A DNA stretch of 64,000 nt. Origin: Photobacterium marinum. GTDB lineage: Bacteria; Pseudomonadota; Gammaproteobacteria; Enterobacterales; Vibrionaceae. Under the pieces are notes generated by a model. The model saw only the letters and a program-made list of their open reading frames with translations, was not told where the DNA came from and did not search any database. Position numbers and translations under genes: made by a program. The number at the start of each line of letters is the position of its first letter. The first letter of the stretch is position 1. Positions 52,556 to 63,613 of this stretch are shown piece by piece. The stretch is from NCBI RefSeq assembly GCF_000331515.1, contig NZ_AMZO01000025.1, positions 1 through 64,000 of the forward strand, given 5' to 3'.

Positions 52556-54694
52556 TTAGCCGTCCTTGTGCGTGATAACCCAACAGTTGTGAATTTGCTT
52601 ATTACGAGCAAAATCCATTGGAAGCGTTTTATCTGAAATGTTCTTAGCCTGAAGACCAAGTGCATCCAGTTTTTCAAAGTCCATTTTGAAATGACGCTTG
52701 TTATTAGAGAAAACGATCTGCCCTTGTGGACGCAACATACGCTTAAGGTTTTCCATAAGCATGATGTGGTCACGCTGTACATCGAAGCTCTGATGCATAC
52801 GCTTAGAGTTAGAGAACGTCGGCGGGTCGATAAAGATCAAGTCGAATGTGTCGTCTACTTCCTGTAGCCATTGTAGGCAGTCAGCCTGGATAAACTCATG
52901 CTGACGACCTACCTGACCGTTCAACTCCATATTTTCCTGAGCCCAACGCAGATAAGTATTAGACATATCAACTGTTGTTGTCGACTTAGCACCACCGCAA
53001 GCAGCATGTACGGTCGCAGAACCGGTGTAAGCAAACAGATTCAGGAAGTCTTTGCCCTGAGCCATTTCGCCAAGTTTGCGACGTGTAATACGGTGATCCA
53101 AGAACAGACCTGTATCAAGGTAATCGTAAAGGTTAACTTTAAGCTGAACACCGTATTCATCAACCACCATGTGACGCTCAGCACTGGACAGCTTCTGATA
53201 TTGGCTCTTGCCCTTCTGGCGCTCACGTACTTTCAGGATTACTTTATTACCGTCGACACCCGTTACCTGAATCGTTGCACGCAGGATATCCATGATACGA
53301 AGACGCGCAGTTTCTTCCGGAACAGACTTAGGCGCTGCGTATTCCTGAATAACTAAATAGTCACCGTACTGGTCGATCGCTGCATTGTAGTTAGGCAGGT
53401 CAGCATCATAGATACGGTAACACTCGATACCTTCTTTCTTCGCCCACTTCTTGAGCTTGGTAATGTTCTTCTTAAGGCGGTTGGCAAAATCAGGAGCCAC
53501 CTGGGTGTCTTCCAGTTTACCTTCCTTCTCACCTTCAGTGTGTTTAACACCACCACCGGTGATCAGGTAAGTTTTCAGAACACAATCCAACGCACCATTG
53601 CGAAGTTTGAACTGCTTATCAGCACGCATACGCATGCAGCTTAGCAACTCGTTTGAACCAGAGTAGATAGCGGCTGTTGAACCGGCAAAGGCCAGCTTTA
53701 AACGGTTACCCAGTTCACTGTACAGATTAATCAGTTCAGGAGTTGTACCCAGGCGTTCACCATACGGCGGGTTACACAGAATCACGCCCGCTTCAAAACC
53801 TTCAGGACAAGTAAGCTGAGTAGCATCGCCATATTCAAAATCGATCAGATCTTTTACACCGGCACGACCTGCGTTATCACGCGCAATACTAAGTACTCGA
53901 CGGTCTTTTTCACGACCGAAGAACTTAGTTTCCACCTTGGACGGACCACGACGGGCTTTCACTTTGGCCTCTGCATGAATTTCCATCCAGGCTTCTTTAT
54001 CGAAATCTTTAATCGATTCAAAACCCCAGCGCTTGCGCTTAATACCCGGAGCGATTTCTGCAGCAATCATCGCTGCTTCAATCAGCAAGGTACCGGAGCC
54101 ACACATCGGATCCAACAGAGGCTTTTCCGGAGTCCAGCCACTCTTCATTACGAGTGCTGCAGCATGAGTCTCACGCAGCGGTGCTTTACCTGCATCAGTA
54201 CGGTAGCCACGCTGATGAAGACCACTACCTGCCATATCCAGACCCAGTACCCCTTTCTCGCCAGACAGACGCATGTGGATTCGCAGTTCAGGGCGTTCAC
54301 GGTCGATGCTCGGACGACGCAGATCCGCTTTCGTGAAACGGTCTACAATCGCATCTTTCACTTTCATCGCGCCATACTGGCTGTTACGGATCGAGCGGTT
54401 TGTGCCGTTAAAATCAACAATGATGCGTGTATCACTGCCAAAATAGTTCGGCCAGTTAATAGCCGTCGCACCTAGGTACAGATCCATATCGTCACGAACA
54501 TTAAATTCGCTAAGTACCTGAATGATTCGTGAAGCAATGCGTGTCCACAAACAGCAACGGTAAGCCGTTGATTGTTCCGCGCGGAAACGGACACCGGCAT
54601 GAACAACCTGGATCTGTTGTGCACCAAGTTGTTCTAATTCTTCTGCAAGGAGGTTCTCAAGACCTCGTGAAGTGATAGCTAGATATTGATTCAT
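52556..54694 (-). CDS. rlmL: Fused 23S rRNA methyltransferase RlmKL
   Basis: A bifunctional enzyme that makes m2G2445 (RlmL part) and m7G2069 (RlmK part) in 23S rRNA. Order: an N-terminal THUMP domain (about 1-150), the RlmL methyltransferase with [14 protein letters not shown] near 192 and the catalytic [11 protein letters not shown] near 308, then the RlmK methyltransferase with [16 protein letters not shown] near 550 and [13 protein letters not shown] near 625. The length of 712 aa matches the fused gammaproteobacterial form. First gene of the operon with the glutaredoxin-like gene and uup. Confidence 0.96.
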   Translation of the reverse strand: MNQYLAITSRGLENLLAEELEQLGAQQIQVVHAGVRFRAEQSTAYRCCLWTRIASRIIQVLSEFNVRDDMDLYLGATAINWPNYFGSDTRIIVDFNGTNRSIRNSQYGAMKVKDAIVDRFTKADLRRPSIDRERPELRIHMRLSGEKGVLGLDMAGSGLHQRGYRTDAGKAPLRETHAAALVMKSGWTPEKPLLDPMCGSGTLLIEAAMIAAEIAPGIKRKRWGFESIKDFDKEAWMEIHAEAKVKARRGPSKVETKFFGREKDRRVLSIARDNAGRAGVKDLIDFEYGDATQLTCPEGFEAGVILCNPPYGERLGTTPELINLYSELGNRLKLAFAGSTAAIYSGSNELLSCMRMRADKQFKLRNGALDCVLKTYLITGGGVKHTEGEKEGKLEDTQVAPDFANRLKKNITKLKKWAKKEGIECYRIYDADLPNYNAAIDQYGDYLVIQEYAAPKSVPEETARLRIMDILRATIQVTGVDGNKVILKVRERQKGKSQYQKLSSAERHMVVDEYGVQLKVNLYDYLDTGLFLDHRITRRKLGEMAQGKDFLNLFAYTGSATVHAACGGAKSTTTVDMSNTYLRWAQENMELNGQVGRQHEFIQADCLQWLQEVDDTFDLIFIDPPTFSNSKRMHQSFDVQRDHIMLMENLKRMLRPQGQIVFSNNKRHFKMDFEKLDALGLQAKNISDKTLPMDFARNKQIHNCWVITHKDG

Positions 54695-55924
54695 GGGGTT
54701 CTTTTCACACTTATGTTGCCGGGAATTATAACTGAAAACCGGGTAAAAACCTCGCTATAAAAACAACGGTAAAAGCCATTTAGTTAAAAAAGCAGCAAAA
54801 TAAAACACTAATTTGGGTATTACGAGTTACTCAAAGAGTTCCACACTATTTTTGACCGTAAAAATCTACGCCAGCGCCAATCAAAATTCTTCCACCCGAA
54901 TCAATTCTATTTTCTCTCCAGAGAAACAATGTGCCATCAGTAAAGGCTAAAATCGATTGTCCCCAAAGGGAAACAATCAGAATTGTGAGTGCTTGCTTTT
55001 CTATTTAATTATAACCTCACTCCCAACGAGATCATTGTTCATGCAGAGAAACGGTGAGTGTAACCTTTTGTTTTTATAGCACCATTAAGCCAATAATTAA
55101 CAACATGAGAATCAAGTTATAGTTGATTTGTAAGTACTTACGTTGATTTTTATAAGGAATAACAAAACGAAGTGTAACCACTCTTTCCATTTGGGAAACT
55201 ATTTCCAATCGGGAAAGTATTAAGCATGTAACTTCATTTCATTAAAACAGGAAAAGAGGAAGATCGACGAAGAATCCACTTTATTACCAAGAAAAATTCT
55301 GGTTCTTTTTTGCTCAAAAACAACCAAAAGAGGCAGAAAAAAAGTGCTAATTTTTTTTTATTTTCTGATAAAAATCACTTATTTCGCTCAATATTTATAC
55401 TGCTAGCGGCTGCAAAAGAAATGTGCTTCATCTGTAATAATTTCTGAAACTAAGAGTGCATCCTGCACACCCCTTTGTGTCTCAGTGAATAAATCGGCCA
55501 GCAAAGCAGATCACAGCTTCTGAACCAAGCAAGGTGGTTAAGGGCTTCTATCATCATCTCTATGCTTCTAATGACATTGGAGACGCTGCCTGATGCACTT
55601 AATGCGGATGTGAGTTCCTACATCGAGAGACTTGGTAAAAAGCTGACAGGCTGCCATAGAGTGATATTGGTGAATGAGGTGTGCTTAAGAACAAAGCGTT
55701 AGATTGGAAAGATGAGTACAAGAAAAACTGAAAAATAGAAAAGAAGAGAAATGGTGCAGTGAGCAGAAGCCATTTTCATTGGACGATACACGTCACAGGC
55801 ACGCGGTGATTCAACGCGGTTGCGTATAAATTTACGGTAAAGTGCCTAGCTGGACTTCATACGGAAGCTAATAGAGTGGGTAAACTGCCCTGCTACCGGC
55901 CTGAGTTAGATATTTACTCAGGCG
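54695..55924. other. 1.2-kb gene-free stretch with paired palindromes
   Basis: No convincing gene is present. It is AT-rich and contains two near-palindromes of one form, TTTCC-atttg-GGAAA at 55184-55198 and TTTCC-aatcg-GGAAA at 55202-55216, 18 bp apart. A plus-strand frame at 55570-55701 (43 codons, starting MTLETLPDALNADVS) has no recognised family and may be a gene remnant. The promoter of rlmKL lies at the left end. Confidence 0.5.
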
Positions 55925-56467
55925 TTAGCCAACCAGGGCAAGATTCATTGGAAGTTCGGCCTGAAAAGCCTTCATGCGGTCGTTCATGACCTTAATGGTG
56001 TCACAGAATGCCATCTCTTTAGATACATTCAACGTTAAAGGCTCTACCTCGGCCAGCATACACAAGCTTGCGCAGCCACTGTTTTCTATAATCAGAAACT
56101 TAGCAGTCGCAAACTCTGTCTCTAGTTCAACAATATCACCGTTCTCAGGCTCTACTCCGCCCTGTTGGTTTGTGAAGAACCAACTTTTCGGCATCATTGG
56201 CTTGTGAAAGCGACTAGCAGCTACAGCATTGAGTGCCAGTTCAGCCTTTCGCGGCAGAGTTAAATCTAAATGAGCAATGCTTTCCTGGAAGGTTTGGAAA
56301 ACACTTGCATCATCGACTGTAAACACAGTCTTTTCAAAAGCAGAAGTGACAAGATGTTTCGTTGGAATAGATACACGGAAAACCATTTCTTCCCCCAGAT
56401 CCAACATCAGGGAGTCATGCTTTGGGTCGTAATACCACATCCATGAATTGTTAGGCTTCAACACGTA
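55925..56467 (-). CDS. zapC: Cell division protein ZapC
   Basis: ZapC binds FtsZ and promotes Z-ring bundling. A 180-aa protein with the family N-terminus LKPNNSWMWYYD and KSWFF in the middle, and a C-terminal TIKVMNDRMKAFQ like the E. coli protein. GTG at 56467 has GGAG at suitable spacing; TTG at 56464 is the alternative. Position between rlmKL and pyrD is the conserved enterobacterial order. Confidence 0.92.
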   Translation of the reverse strand, partial: YVLKPNNSWMWYYDPKHDSLMLDLGEEMVFRVSIPTKHLVTSAFEKTVFTVDDASVFQTFQESIAHLDLTLPRKAELALNAVAASRFHKPMMPKSWFFTNQQGGVEPENGDIVELETEFATAKFLIIENSGCASLCMLAEVEPLTLNVSKEMAFCDTIKVMNDRMKAFQAELPMNLALVG

Positions 56468-56644
56468 ATTGCTCCAAAATCAGTTCTTTATACTGCTTAT
56501 CCAACAAGTCAGAAAAAACTTTAGGAGAATTTTACTGTGCTGATGGCAAAATAAAAGGGGAAAAATCATCACTAGTTTACTGCTAGATCACTGAAATTTT
56601 GACAAAAAGTGTAGTTTATCAATATTGTAATAAAGCGCCCAGAT

Positions 56645-56684
56645 AAAAAAGTACCTGCCAAAGTGATCATGGCAGGTACCTGTT
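56645..56684 (-). terminator. pyrD terminator
   Basis: On the minus strand GTACCTGCC...GGCAGGTAC is followed by TTTTTT, about 30 bp past the pyrD stop. Confidence 0.82.
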
Positions 56685-56712
56685 ATTGTCTGATTTTTCG
56701 AAACTAAGAGGT

Positions 56713-57723
56713 TTAAGCGTTGGTAACGATGTCTTTAACCAGTTTCGGTCCGTGGTATATGAATCCTGTATAGATTTGAACCAGCTGGGCACCGGCCATC
56801 ATCTTTTCACGTGCGGCTACGGCAGAGTCAATGCCACCTACCCCTATAATAGGGATTGCGCCATTAAGCTCTTCTGCCAAACGGCGGATCACTTCAGTAC
56901 TGCGATTCTGCAGAGGACGGCCGCTCAGACCACCAGCTTCGTTACAGTTCGGCATGTTTTCAACCAAAGAGCGATCCAGTGTTGTGTTCGTTGCAATCAC
57001 ACCGTCGATCTCATTTCGGATCAGGGCCGATGCAACCTGACCAATTTCATGATCTTCAAGATCCGGTGCGATCTTAAGAGCTAGTGGAACATATTTGCTA
57101 TGTTTTTCGGCTAGCTCTTTTTGTTTTTGCTTTAACTGAGAAAGCAAATCGTCCAGTGCTTCACCATATTGCAGTGTACGTAGTCCCGGAGTGTTAGGAG
57201 ATGAAATATTTACCGCAATGTAGCCGGCATACTGATATACCTTATCCATACAGATCAGGTAATCCTCTACCCCTTTCTCAATCGGCGTATCTTTGTTTTT
57301 ACCAATGTTAATACCGATAACACCGTCATATTTCGCTTTCTTGACGTTCTCTATCAGATTATCTACACCCAGATTGTTGAAACCAAAGCGATTGATAATG
57401 CCTTCCGCAGGGATTACGCGGAAAACACGTGGTTTATCGTTACCTGGTTGAGGTCGTGGTGTCACCGTCCCTACTTCAACAAAGCCAAAACCCATTGCAC
57501 CGAATGCATCAATACATTCGCCGTTTTTATCAAGGCCTGCAGCCAAACCAACAGGGTTTTTGAATTTGATGCCCATTACTTCAACGGGACGATCAGGAAC
57601 GTGTTGACGGTAGAAAAGATCAAGAGGAGTGCCGGTAAAGCGAGAAAAGTTCTGAATAGCTAGATCATGTGCTTTTTCAGCATCAAACTGGAAAAGTACC
57701 GAACGAGCGAGGCGGTAAATCAT
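56713..57723 (-). CDS. pyrD: Dihydroorotate dehydrogenase (quinone), class 2
   Basis: A membrane-associated FMN enzyme that oxidises dihydroorotate to orotate in pyrimidine synthesis, passing electrons to quinone. 336 aa, with an N-terminal amphipathic helix ([20 protein letters not shown]), the [14 protein letters not shown] motif, the active-site Ser in [11 protein letters not shown], and GVGGIDS near the C-terminus. A perfect AAGGAGG precedes the ATG. Confidence 0.97.
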   Translation of the reverse strand: MIYRLARSVLFQFDAEKAHDLAIQNFSRFTGTPLDLFYRQHVPDRPVEVMGIKFKNPVGLAAGLDKNGECIDAFGAMGFGFVEVGTVTPRPQPGNDKPRVFRVIPAEGIINRFGFNNLGVDNLIENVKKAKYDGVIGINIGKNKDTPIEKGVEDYLICMDKVYQYAGYIAVNISSPNTPGLRTLQYGEALDDLLSQLKQKQKELAEKHSKYVPLALKIAPDLEDHEIGQVASALIRNEIDGVIATNTTLDRSLVENMPNCNEAGGLSGRPLQNRSTEVIRRLAEELNGAIPIIGVGGIDSAVAAREKMMAGAQLVQIYTGFIYHGPKLVKDIVTNA

Positions 57724-58000
57724 TGTACCTCCTTAAAAAGCCCCGTATAAACGGGAGTACATTATTCACAGTTTAGCGTTGCAATTCAATGAGTATTTTT
57801 TGTCGTTGACTTTGTAAAACAGCCAGTTCCTTACAATACAAGGGATTAGCGATAAAAAATAAATTTTCTTAGCCATCAAAAAATGCAAACGATTACGTTG
57901 TATGGGTTAAAATTCGAACTAATTCAATGTTTATCACAAGATATCAAGTATCTATAACTTATTATCACAGCCACTTCCTCCACTCTCCTTTAGCTACATA

Positions 58001-58035
58001 AAAAAGCCGCTAAATTTTTACATTTAGCGGCTTTT
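58001..58035 (-). terminator. gdhB terminator
   Basis: A 13-bp stem, AAAGCCGCTAAAT/ATTTAGCGGCTTT, with A- and T-runs on both sides, 35 bp past the stop of the glutamate dehydrogenase gene. It can work in both directions. The rest of 57724-58000 holds no gene. Confidence 0.85.
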
Positions 58036-58069
58036 AACCTAGCCAATCTTTTTGTTTATGGAATGAACA

Positions 58070-61000
58070 TTATGCTGGCTGACAGTTAATATTGAGCAAC
58101 ATCAGTTCACGCAATGCTACAGAGAACTTGGCAAATTCATGAGTTTTACCCACTTTGAATTCAGCAAGAACTGTATTCCAACGTTGAATTGCCTGCCTAT
58201 TGTCATCCATCCAGTTCTCAATCAGAGCTTCGGCTTCCTCACCTTCCTGACAGCTGGTTATCACAGCTGTTGTCAGCTGTCGCTGCTGCCAGTCGAGATC
58301 TTCACGGAATGAAGCTCGAGCCAATGCCTGCCAATGGTTTTCAACCGGCTGATTGTGAATCTGCTTGAGGAACCAGTGAAGAGACATATCTGCGCCAACC
58401 ACAAAGTAAACCCTCGAAATAAAGTCGATGTCTTTATCCAACTCTTTCCCGATTTGTGCAATATCAAGCGCAGAGTACAAGCTGCTTAATCGCGCAATGT
58501 TATGCGCCAGCTCAGCAGGAGCGCCCTCTTTCATCATTTCCTCGGCCTGCTCGTTATGCTCATGAACCTCTTCTGTTACAAGGTAACTTTCAAGGTTATC
58601 ACGAAGCTTATGAACAATTGGCTGATAGAAGCTGATCTGTTGTTCAATACCTAATTTGCGATCTCGGTTACGTAGGATCCACCTAGTCACCCGCCGTAGC
58701 ATTCTGCGGCAACGGTACAGCATTTCATATTGAACGCTGGCCGAGATAACGTTATCCAATTCACGGATCTGGAGGAAGAATTTATCAAAGCTGAATACTT
58801 CCCTGCCGACAGCATAGGCCGACGAAATTTCAGAAACGGTTGCACCAGTTTCTTCTCGCAATCGAGTGACAAAGTTACATCCCATTTCATTAGACATCTG
58901 GTTGGCTAACGATGTCGCAATCAGTTCACGTTTCAGTGGATGGTTTTCCATCTGAGTTCGATATTGCTCTTGCAACGCTTGAGGGAAGTAAGAAGGCAGT
59001 AATCGGTTATGATAAGGATCATCTGCGATCTCATCGCTAACCAAATCTTCTTTCAATACCATCTTGCCATAGGCCACCAGTACCGCCAGCTCAGGTCGTG
59101 TCAGACCAACTCCTGCTTTCTCACGCTCAGCCAGTGTTTCATCGTCTGGCAAGTATTCAAGTACGCGATCCAGCTTACCTTCCTTCTCTAGGTGGTGGAT
59201 GAAGCGAATTTGTTCTTTCAGCAACTGTACCTGCTGCTGCTGAGTGACGGAAATCGATTCACTCTGGCAATAAGCATCATCTAGAACAATATCTGAGACT
59301 TCATCTTCCATCTTCTCGAGCAGTTCATTACGCTGTTTGTTGGTTAAATCTCCACTAGCAACCAGGCTGTTAAGTAGGATCTTGATGTTGACTTCATTAT
59401 CCGAGCAATCAACACCGCCAACGTTATCAATAAAGTCGGTATTAACCAGACCTCCGTTCAGGGCGAACTCTACCCGTCCCAGTTGAGTCATACCCAGGTT
59501 ACCACCTTCGCCGACAATTTTAGCCCGCAGATCCTTACCATTGATGCGAAGCACATCATTAGCACGGTCACCAACATCAGAATCCGTTTCTGATTCAGCC
59601 TTAATATAGGTACCAATCCCGCCATTCCACAGCAGATCGACATCCATCTTTAATATCAGGCGAATTAGTTCGTTCGGTGGTAAAGCCTGTTTGCGGGTAC
59701 CGAGCATTTTTTGAATCTGTGGTGTCAGCTTGATCGACTTGCTGCGGCGTGAGAATACACCGCCACCTTCTGAGATCAGTTTAGGATCATAATCTTCCCA
59801 GCTGGATCTTGTCATGTTGAACAGGCGATCACGTTCTTTCCAGCTGGTGGCTGAATCCGGGTTCGGATCGATAAAGATATGGATATGGTTAAATGCTGCC
59901 AGTAAACGGGTATGTTTAGATAAAAGCATACCGTTACCAAACACGTCACCAGCCATATCACCAATACCAACACAAGTGAAATCAATATTCTGGCAATCAA
60001 CACCCAGTTCACGGAAATGACGCTTAACAGATTCCCAACCACCACGGGCAGTAATACCCATCGTCTTATGGTCGTAGCCGTTAGAACCACCTGAAGCAAA
60101 AGCATCAGCCAGCCAGAAGTTATAATCTTCCGACACAGAGTTGGCCAAATCCGAGAAGGTTGCTGTGCCCTTATCTGCCGCAACAACCAGATATGGATCA
60201 TCTTCGTCATGGCGGATCACATTTGCTGGTGGAATCAACTCACCATCGATGATGTTATCGGTCACATCCAGCAGTGCACGAATAAAGCGTTTGTAACAAC
60301 GCTGCCCTTCTGCCCATATCTCTTCACGGGTTGTCAGTTGTGGCTGACGCTTACAGACAAATCCGCCTTTCGCACCAACAGGAACAATAACGGTGTTTTT
60401 AACCTGCTGGGCTTTCACCAGTCCAAGGATCTCGGTACGGAAATCTTCCTGACGATCAGACCAGCGCAAACCACCGCGAGCAACCTTACCGCCACGAAGG
60501 TGAACACCTTCAATATCAGGCGCATAAACGAAAATCTCAAAGAACGGCACCGGAGCCGGGATCTCAGGAATGTCTGATGGTCTCAATTTGAATGACAACC
60601 ATGGTTTCGGTTTACCGTTTTCGTCGTTTTGGTAGTAGTTAGTGCGCTGGGTTGCCCGAATCATCTCCATGTAACGCCGGATGATCCTATCATCATCTAG
60701 GCTTTCGACATGATCCAGCTGTTTGTTCAGTTTCTCGATAAGATCCAGCTCGGCTTTTTCCGAATGTTTCTTCGTCGGGTCAAAACGCAATGCAAATAAG
60801 GCAACCAGCTCCCTTGACAGTGAGCTGTGGCTGGACATGGTTTCTTCAATATAGTGCTGACTGAACGGGAAACCGACCTGGCGCATGTAGCGGGCATAAC
60901 CACGTAAAATAGTAATTTCTCGCCCGGTCAAACCAGCACACAAAACGAGACGGTTAAACCCATCACTTTCCAGCTCGTTATGCCAGATAGCTGAAAATGC

Positions 61001-62896
61001 TTCCTGGAATCTGTCTCGGGCTTCACGCAAATCAATACCAGTACAAGCGTTATGGAGCATGGCAAAATCCAGGATCCAATATACAGTGCCGCTTGAGGTA
61101 ACCACTTGATATGGCGACTCACCGATAACACGTAATCCGAGGTTTTCCAGCATCGGCATGACATCTGACAGATGAATCGGCTCATCTCGATGGAACAACT
61201 TCAACTTCACGAAATGCGAGTCAGCATCTTCTTCCTGCGGACGGTAGAACAGCATACCCAGTTTGCGTTCTTCACTCAGGTTTTCCAGGCGTTCAATGTC
61301 GGCAACGGCAGAGCCAGGAAGCATCTGCTCTTTATACGACCGAGGGAATGCACGGGCATAGTTTTTAGCCAAAACCGTACCTTTGCTTTCACCGAAATTA
61401 GCAATCAATGAGTTGCTCAGGCGGTCATCCCAAGATGATGCCGCTTCTACTAGGTTATGCTCAATCGCTTTAACATCAATGTCGAAGTTATTATTTTCAA
61501 CACGCACAATGTAATGGGTTCTGGCCAGCGGACTTTCTGAGAAAAACGTAGTGAATTCAACATCCTGATCAGAACCAAACGATTCTTTAAGGACTTCCTG
61601 AGTTTTGCTGCGAAGTTCAGTGTTATAACGCTCTTTGGTGACATAAACCATGCAGGAGAAGAAGCGACCGAAAGGATCTCGCCGCACAAACAAACGAAGT
61701 AAATCACGATCCTGCATTTGAACAACGCCGCAACCAACATCCAGCATTTCTTTTTCGTTGGCCTGGATCAGCTCATCGCGTGGATAGGTTTCCAGCAGAT
61801 TGTTCAGTGCTTTCCAGGAATGAGAGCCGGATGGATAACGGCTTTCATCCAAAATTCGTGACATTTTGTTGCTGATGAGAGGAATATTCATAGCTGTCTG
61901 ATGATAAGCCGTAGATGCGTAAAGCCCGATAAATCGGTGCTCACCGATAACATTACCTTCCTTGTCAAAGCGGCGGATACCGATGTAGTCGGTGTAAGCC
62001 GGACGATGAATTTTCGACTTCGTATTACTCTTGGTCAGAATCAATAACTCAGGTTTGCGCGCTTCAATGCGGGCTGACTCCGGCAACTCTGACAATTTCA
62101 TCCGCTTGGCTTTCTCCGGCTTACCGAGCAAACCAAGCCCCTCTTCTTTACATGGAACTAACTCATAATCACCTTCGATTGGATTCAAATCGTATTGGTG
62201 GTAGCCCATGAAAGTGAAGTTGTTGCTTTTCACCCAATCCAGGAACGCGATAGCTTCCTGACGATGCTCATGATTAACGGGTAATTCTGTCGTTTTGAGT
62301 TCATCGACAATTTGCTGCATTTTGGCGAACATGGATTGCCAGTCGTTCACAACTAAATCGACATCCTGAAGCACTTGCTCCAACTCTTGTTTCAGTGCTT
62401 TCATTTCGTCTTTTTGATTCAGACGATCCACTTCGATATGGAACAGAGTCTGTAGATCCCCTTCTTCGCCACATGCTTCAGTGATCGCGCCTTTTTGATT
62501 TCGTTTGAAATAATACGGGCCGTTAAGCATTAAGTGGCTGGTGATACCCAAACGGGTCAGGGTCATGCGAACAGAGTCGACAAGGAAAGGACGGTCTGGT
62601 GTGACTATTTCCACTACGGTATGTGTTGACTGCCAGCCGTAGCGGCTAAGTGTCGGGTTGTACACCCTTACTGAAATTTGATCCGGTTTGTTTTGCACTA
62701 AATGATGCCACAAGCTCAATACAGCACCATATAAATCAGATTCATTCCGTTGAAGCAGATCATCATCTGCCAATTGTCCTAATAATCTTTGAGCAAAGAC
62801 TTCTACTAATGACTGCTGAGGCGTCTCAATCTTATCCTGGATTAAGCCATATACCTTCTCAAGCAGTACCGGCACTATAGGGTCAGGTGCGGTCAT
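58070..62896 (-). CDS. gdhB: Large NAD-specific glutamate dehydrogenase
   Basis: A 1608-aa enzyme of the 180-kDa GDH family that oxidises glutamate to 2-oxoglutarate and ammonia with NAD. ACT-like regulatory regions fill the N-terminal half (for example VVEIVTPDRPFLVDSVRMTL). The catalytic core spans about 730-1230 and includes GGLRWSDRQEDFRTEILGLVKAQ, the Lys region PVGAKGGFV, and VGIGDMAGDVFGNGML for NAD binding. A C-terminal helical domain follows. Length and motifs are normal for Pseudomonas and Vibrio enzymes. It is monocistronic. Confidence 0.96.
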   Translation of the reverse strand: MTAPDPIVPVLLEKVYGLIQDKIETPQQSLVEVFAQRLLGQLADDDLLQRNESDLYGAVLSLWHHLVQNKPDQISVRVYNPTLSRYGWQSTHTVVEIVTPDRPFLVDSVRMTLTRLGITSHLMLNGPYYFKRNQKGAITEACGEEGDLQTLFHIEVDRLNQKDEMKALKQELEQVLQDVDLVVNDWQSMFAKMQQIVDELKTTELPVNHEHRQEAIAFLDWVKSNNFTFMGYHQYDLNPIEGDYELVPCKEEGLGLLGKPEKAKRMKLSELPESARIEARKPELLILTKSNTKSKIHRPAYTDYIGIRRFDKEGNVIGEHRFIGLYASTAYHQTAMNIPLISNKMSRILDESRYPSGSHSWKALNNLLETYPRDELIQANEKEMLDVGCGVVQMQDRDLLRLFVRRDPFGRFFSCMVYVTKERYNTELRSKTQEVLKESFGSDQDVEFTTFFSESPLARTHYIVRVENNNFDIDVKAIEHNLVEAASSWDDRLSNSLIANFGESKGTVLAKNYARAFPRSYKEQMLPGSAVADIERLENLSEERKLGMLFYRPQEEDADSHFVKLKLFHRDEPIHLSDVMPMLENLGLRVIGESPYQVVTSSGTVYWILDFAMLHNACTGIDLREARDRFQEAFSAIWHNELESDGFNRLVLCAGLTGREITILRGYARYMRQVGFPFSQHYIEETMSSHSSLSRELVALFALRFDPTKKHSEKAELDLIEKLNKQLDHVESLDDDRIIRRYMEMIRATQRTNYYQNDENGKPKPWLSFKLRPSDIPEIPAPVPFFEIFVYAPDIEGVHLRGGKVARGGLRWSDRQEDFRTEILGLVKAQQVKNTVIVPVGAKGGFVCKRQPQLTTREEIWAEGQRCYKRFIRALLDVTDNIIDGELIPPANVIRHDEDDPYLVVAADKGTATFSDLANSVSEDYNFWLADAFASGGSNGYDHKTMGITARGGWESVKRHFRELGVDCQNIDFTCVGIGDMAGDVFGNGMLLSKHTRLLAAFNHIHIFIDPNPDSATSWKERDRLFNMTRSSWEDYDPKLISEGGGVFSRRSKSIKLTPQIQKMLGTRKQALPPNELIRLILKMDVDLLWNGGIGTYIKAESETDSDVGDRANDVLRINGKDLRAKIVGEGGNLGMTQLGRVEFALNGGLVNTDFIDNVGGVDCSDNEVNIKILLNSLVASGDLTNKQRNELLEKMEDEVSDIVLDDAYCQSESISVTQQQQVQLLKEQIRFIHHLEKEGKLDRVLEYLPDDETLAEREKAGVGLTRPELAVLVAYGKMVLKEDLVSDEIADDPYHNRLLPSYFPQALQEQYRTQMENHPLKRELIATSLANQMSNEMGCNFVTRLREETGATVSEISSAYAVGREVFSFDKFFLQIRELDNVISASVQYEMLYRCRRMLRRVTRWILRNRDRKLGIEQQISFYQPIVHKLRDNLESYLVTEEVHEHNEQAEEMMKEGAPAELAHNIARLSSLYSALDIAQIGKELDKDIDFISRVYFVVGADMSLHWFLKQIHNQPVENHWQALARASFREDLDWQQRQLTTAVITSCQEGEEAEALIENWMDDNRQAIQRWNTVLAEFKVGKTHEFAKFSVALRELMLLNINCQPA

Positions 62897-63311
62897 AGCA
62901 AATGCTCCATCTTTATATCTTTTATCGATCTAGTATAGGTTTTTATGTCGTCCCCATGCGCAATATGGGGAGTTTCACGCCTGGATACGGATTTTGATCC
63001 GTGGAGCTATTGTAGGGGGTTTTGTTGCAACAGAGTTACAACAATAACACTAAAACGAGAAGAGAATATCGAATATGTGACTAATGTTGAGGTTTTGAGC
63101 AGCCGGAATATCTGATTTAAGGCTACATAAACAGAAATAGCCAAAATCGCCATTAGATTCAGTCTAACTATTTATTTCTTTTATTATTTTTTCTAATGAC
63201 GAATTATATGAAAAGTATCGTGACACCGTCACATTAAAAGATTAAATATCACCTTGGCTCTGTATTTGATAGACACCTTTGTTACAAAAAGATGAATATT
63301 TTGTCTAAACA
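62897..63311. other. Spacer between gdhB and the DUF2835 gene
   Basis: No gene is seen. It carries the gdhB promoter region, an imperfect inverted repeat (TGTTGCAACagagTTACAACA) near 63022-63043, and a matS site at 63220-63232. Confidence 0.6.
63220..63232. promoter_or_regulatory. matS site
   Basis: GTGACACCGTCAC matches the MatP consensus RTGACRNYGTCAY exactly, 15.4 kb from the other perfect site. Confidence 0.8.
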
Positions 63312-63533
63312 TCACAGAATGCGTTCTATTTTATCAAGGCGATTTTGTTCGTTCACTATTACTCTGAACCGCCCTCTTACACCCAACTGACTCAGAAATG
63401 GACGAAAGCGTGATGCAGGTAACTGAAGACGTAATCCATTATCGGTGATAACCAGCACTGTACTGGCTGCGCCGGAGTAATGATTAAGATAGTTTTGGTA
63501 GGAAATATTGACGCTGAATGTATAGGATTTCAT
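63312..63533 (-). CDS. DUF2835 family protein
   Basis: A 73-aa protein with the DUF2835 pattern: YTFSVNISYQNYLNHYSGAA, VLVITDNGLRLQLPASRFRPFLS, GVRGRFRVIVNEQNRL. A compact beta-rich protein of unknown function, commonly found beside pepN in Vibrionaceae and Shewanella. Confidence 0.88.
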   Translation of the reverse strand: MKSYTFSVNISYQNYLNHYSGAASTVLVITDNGLRLQLPASRFRPFLSQLGVRGRFRVIVNEQNRLDKIERIL

Positions 63534-63560
63534 AGTATCGAAAATAGAAACGAAGAGCGA

Positions 63561-63593
63561 AAAGTGGCGAGATCTGTGTATCTCGCCACTTTT
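63561..63593 (-). terminator. pepN terminator
   Basis: A perfect 13-bp stem, AAAGTGGCGAGAT/ATCTCGCCACTTT, with a short loop, 21 bp past the pepN stop. Confidence 0.85.
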
Positions 63594-63613
63594 ATCTTGC
63601 TGTAACTGAATGA

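Noticed and set aside
55570..55701. 43-codon frame as a gene
   Set aside because: Short, no clear ribosome binding site, no recognised family; noted only as a possible remnant.
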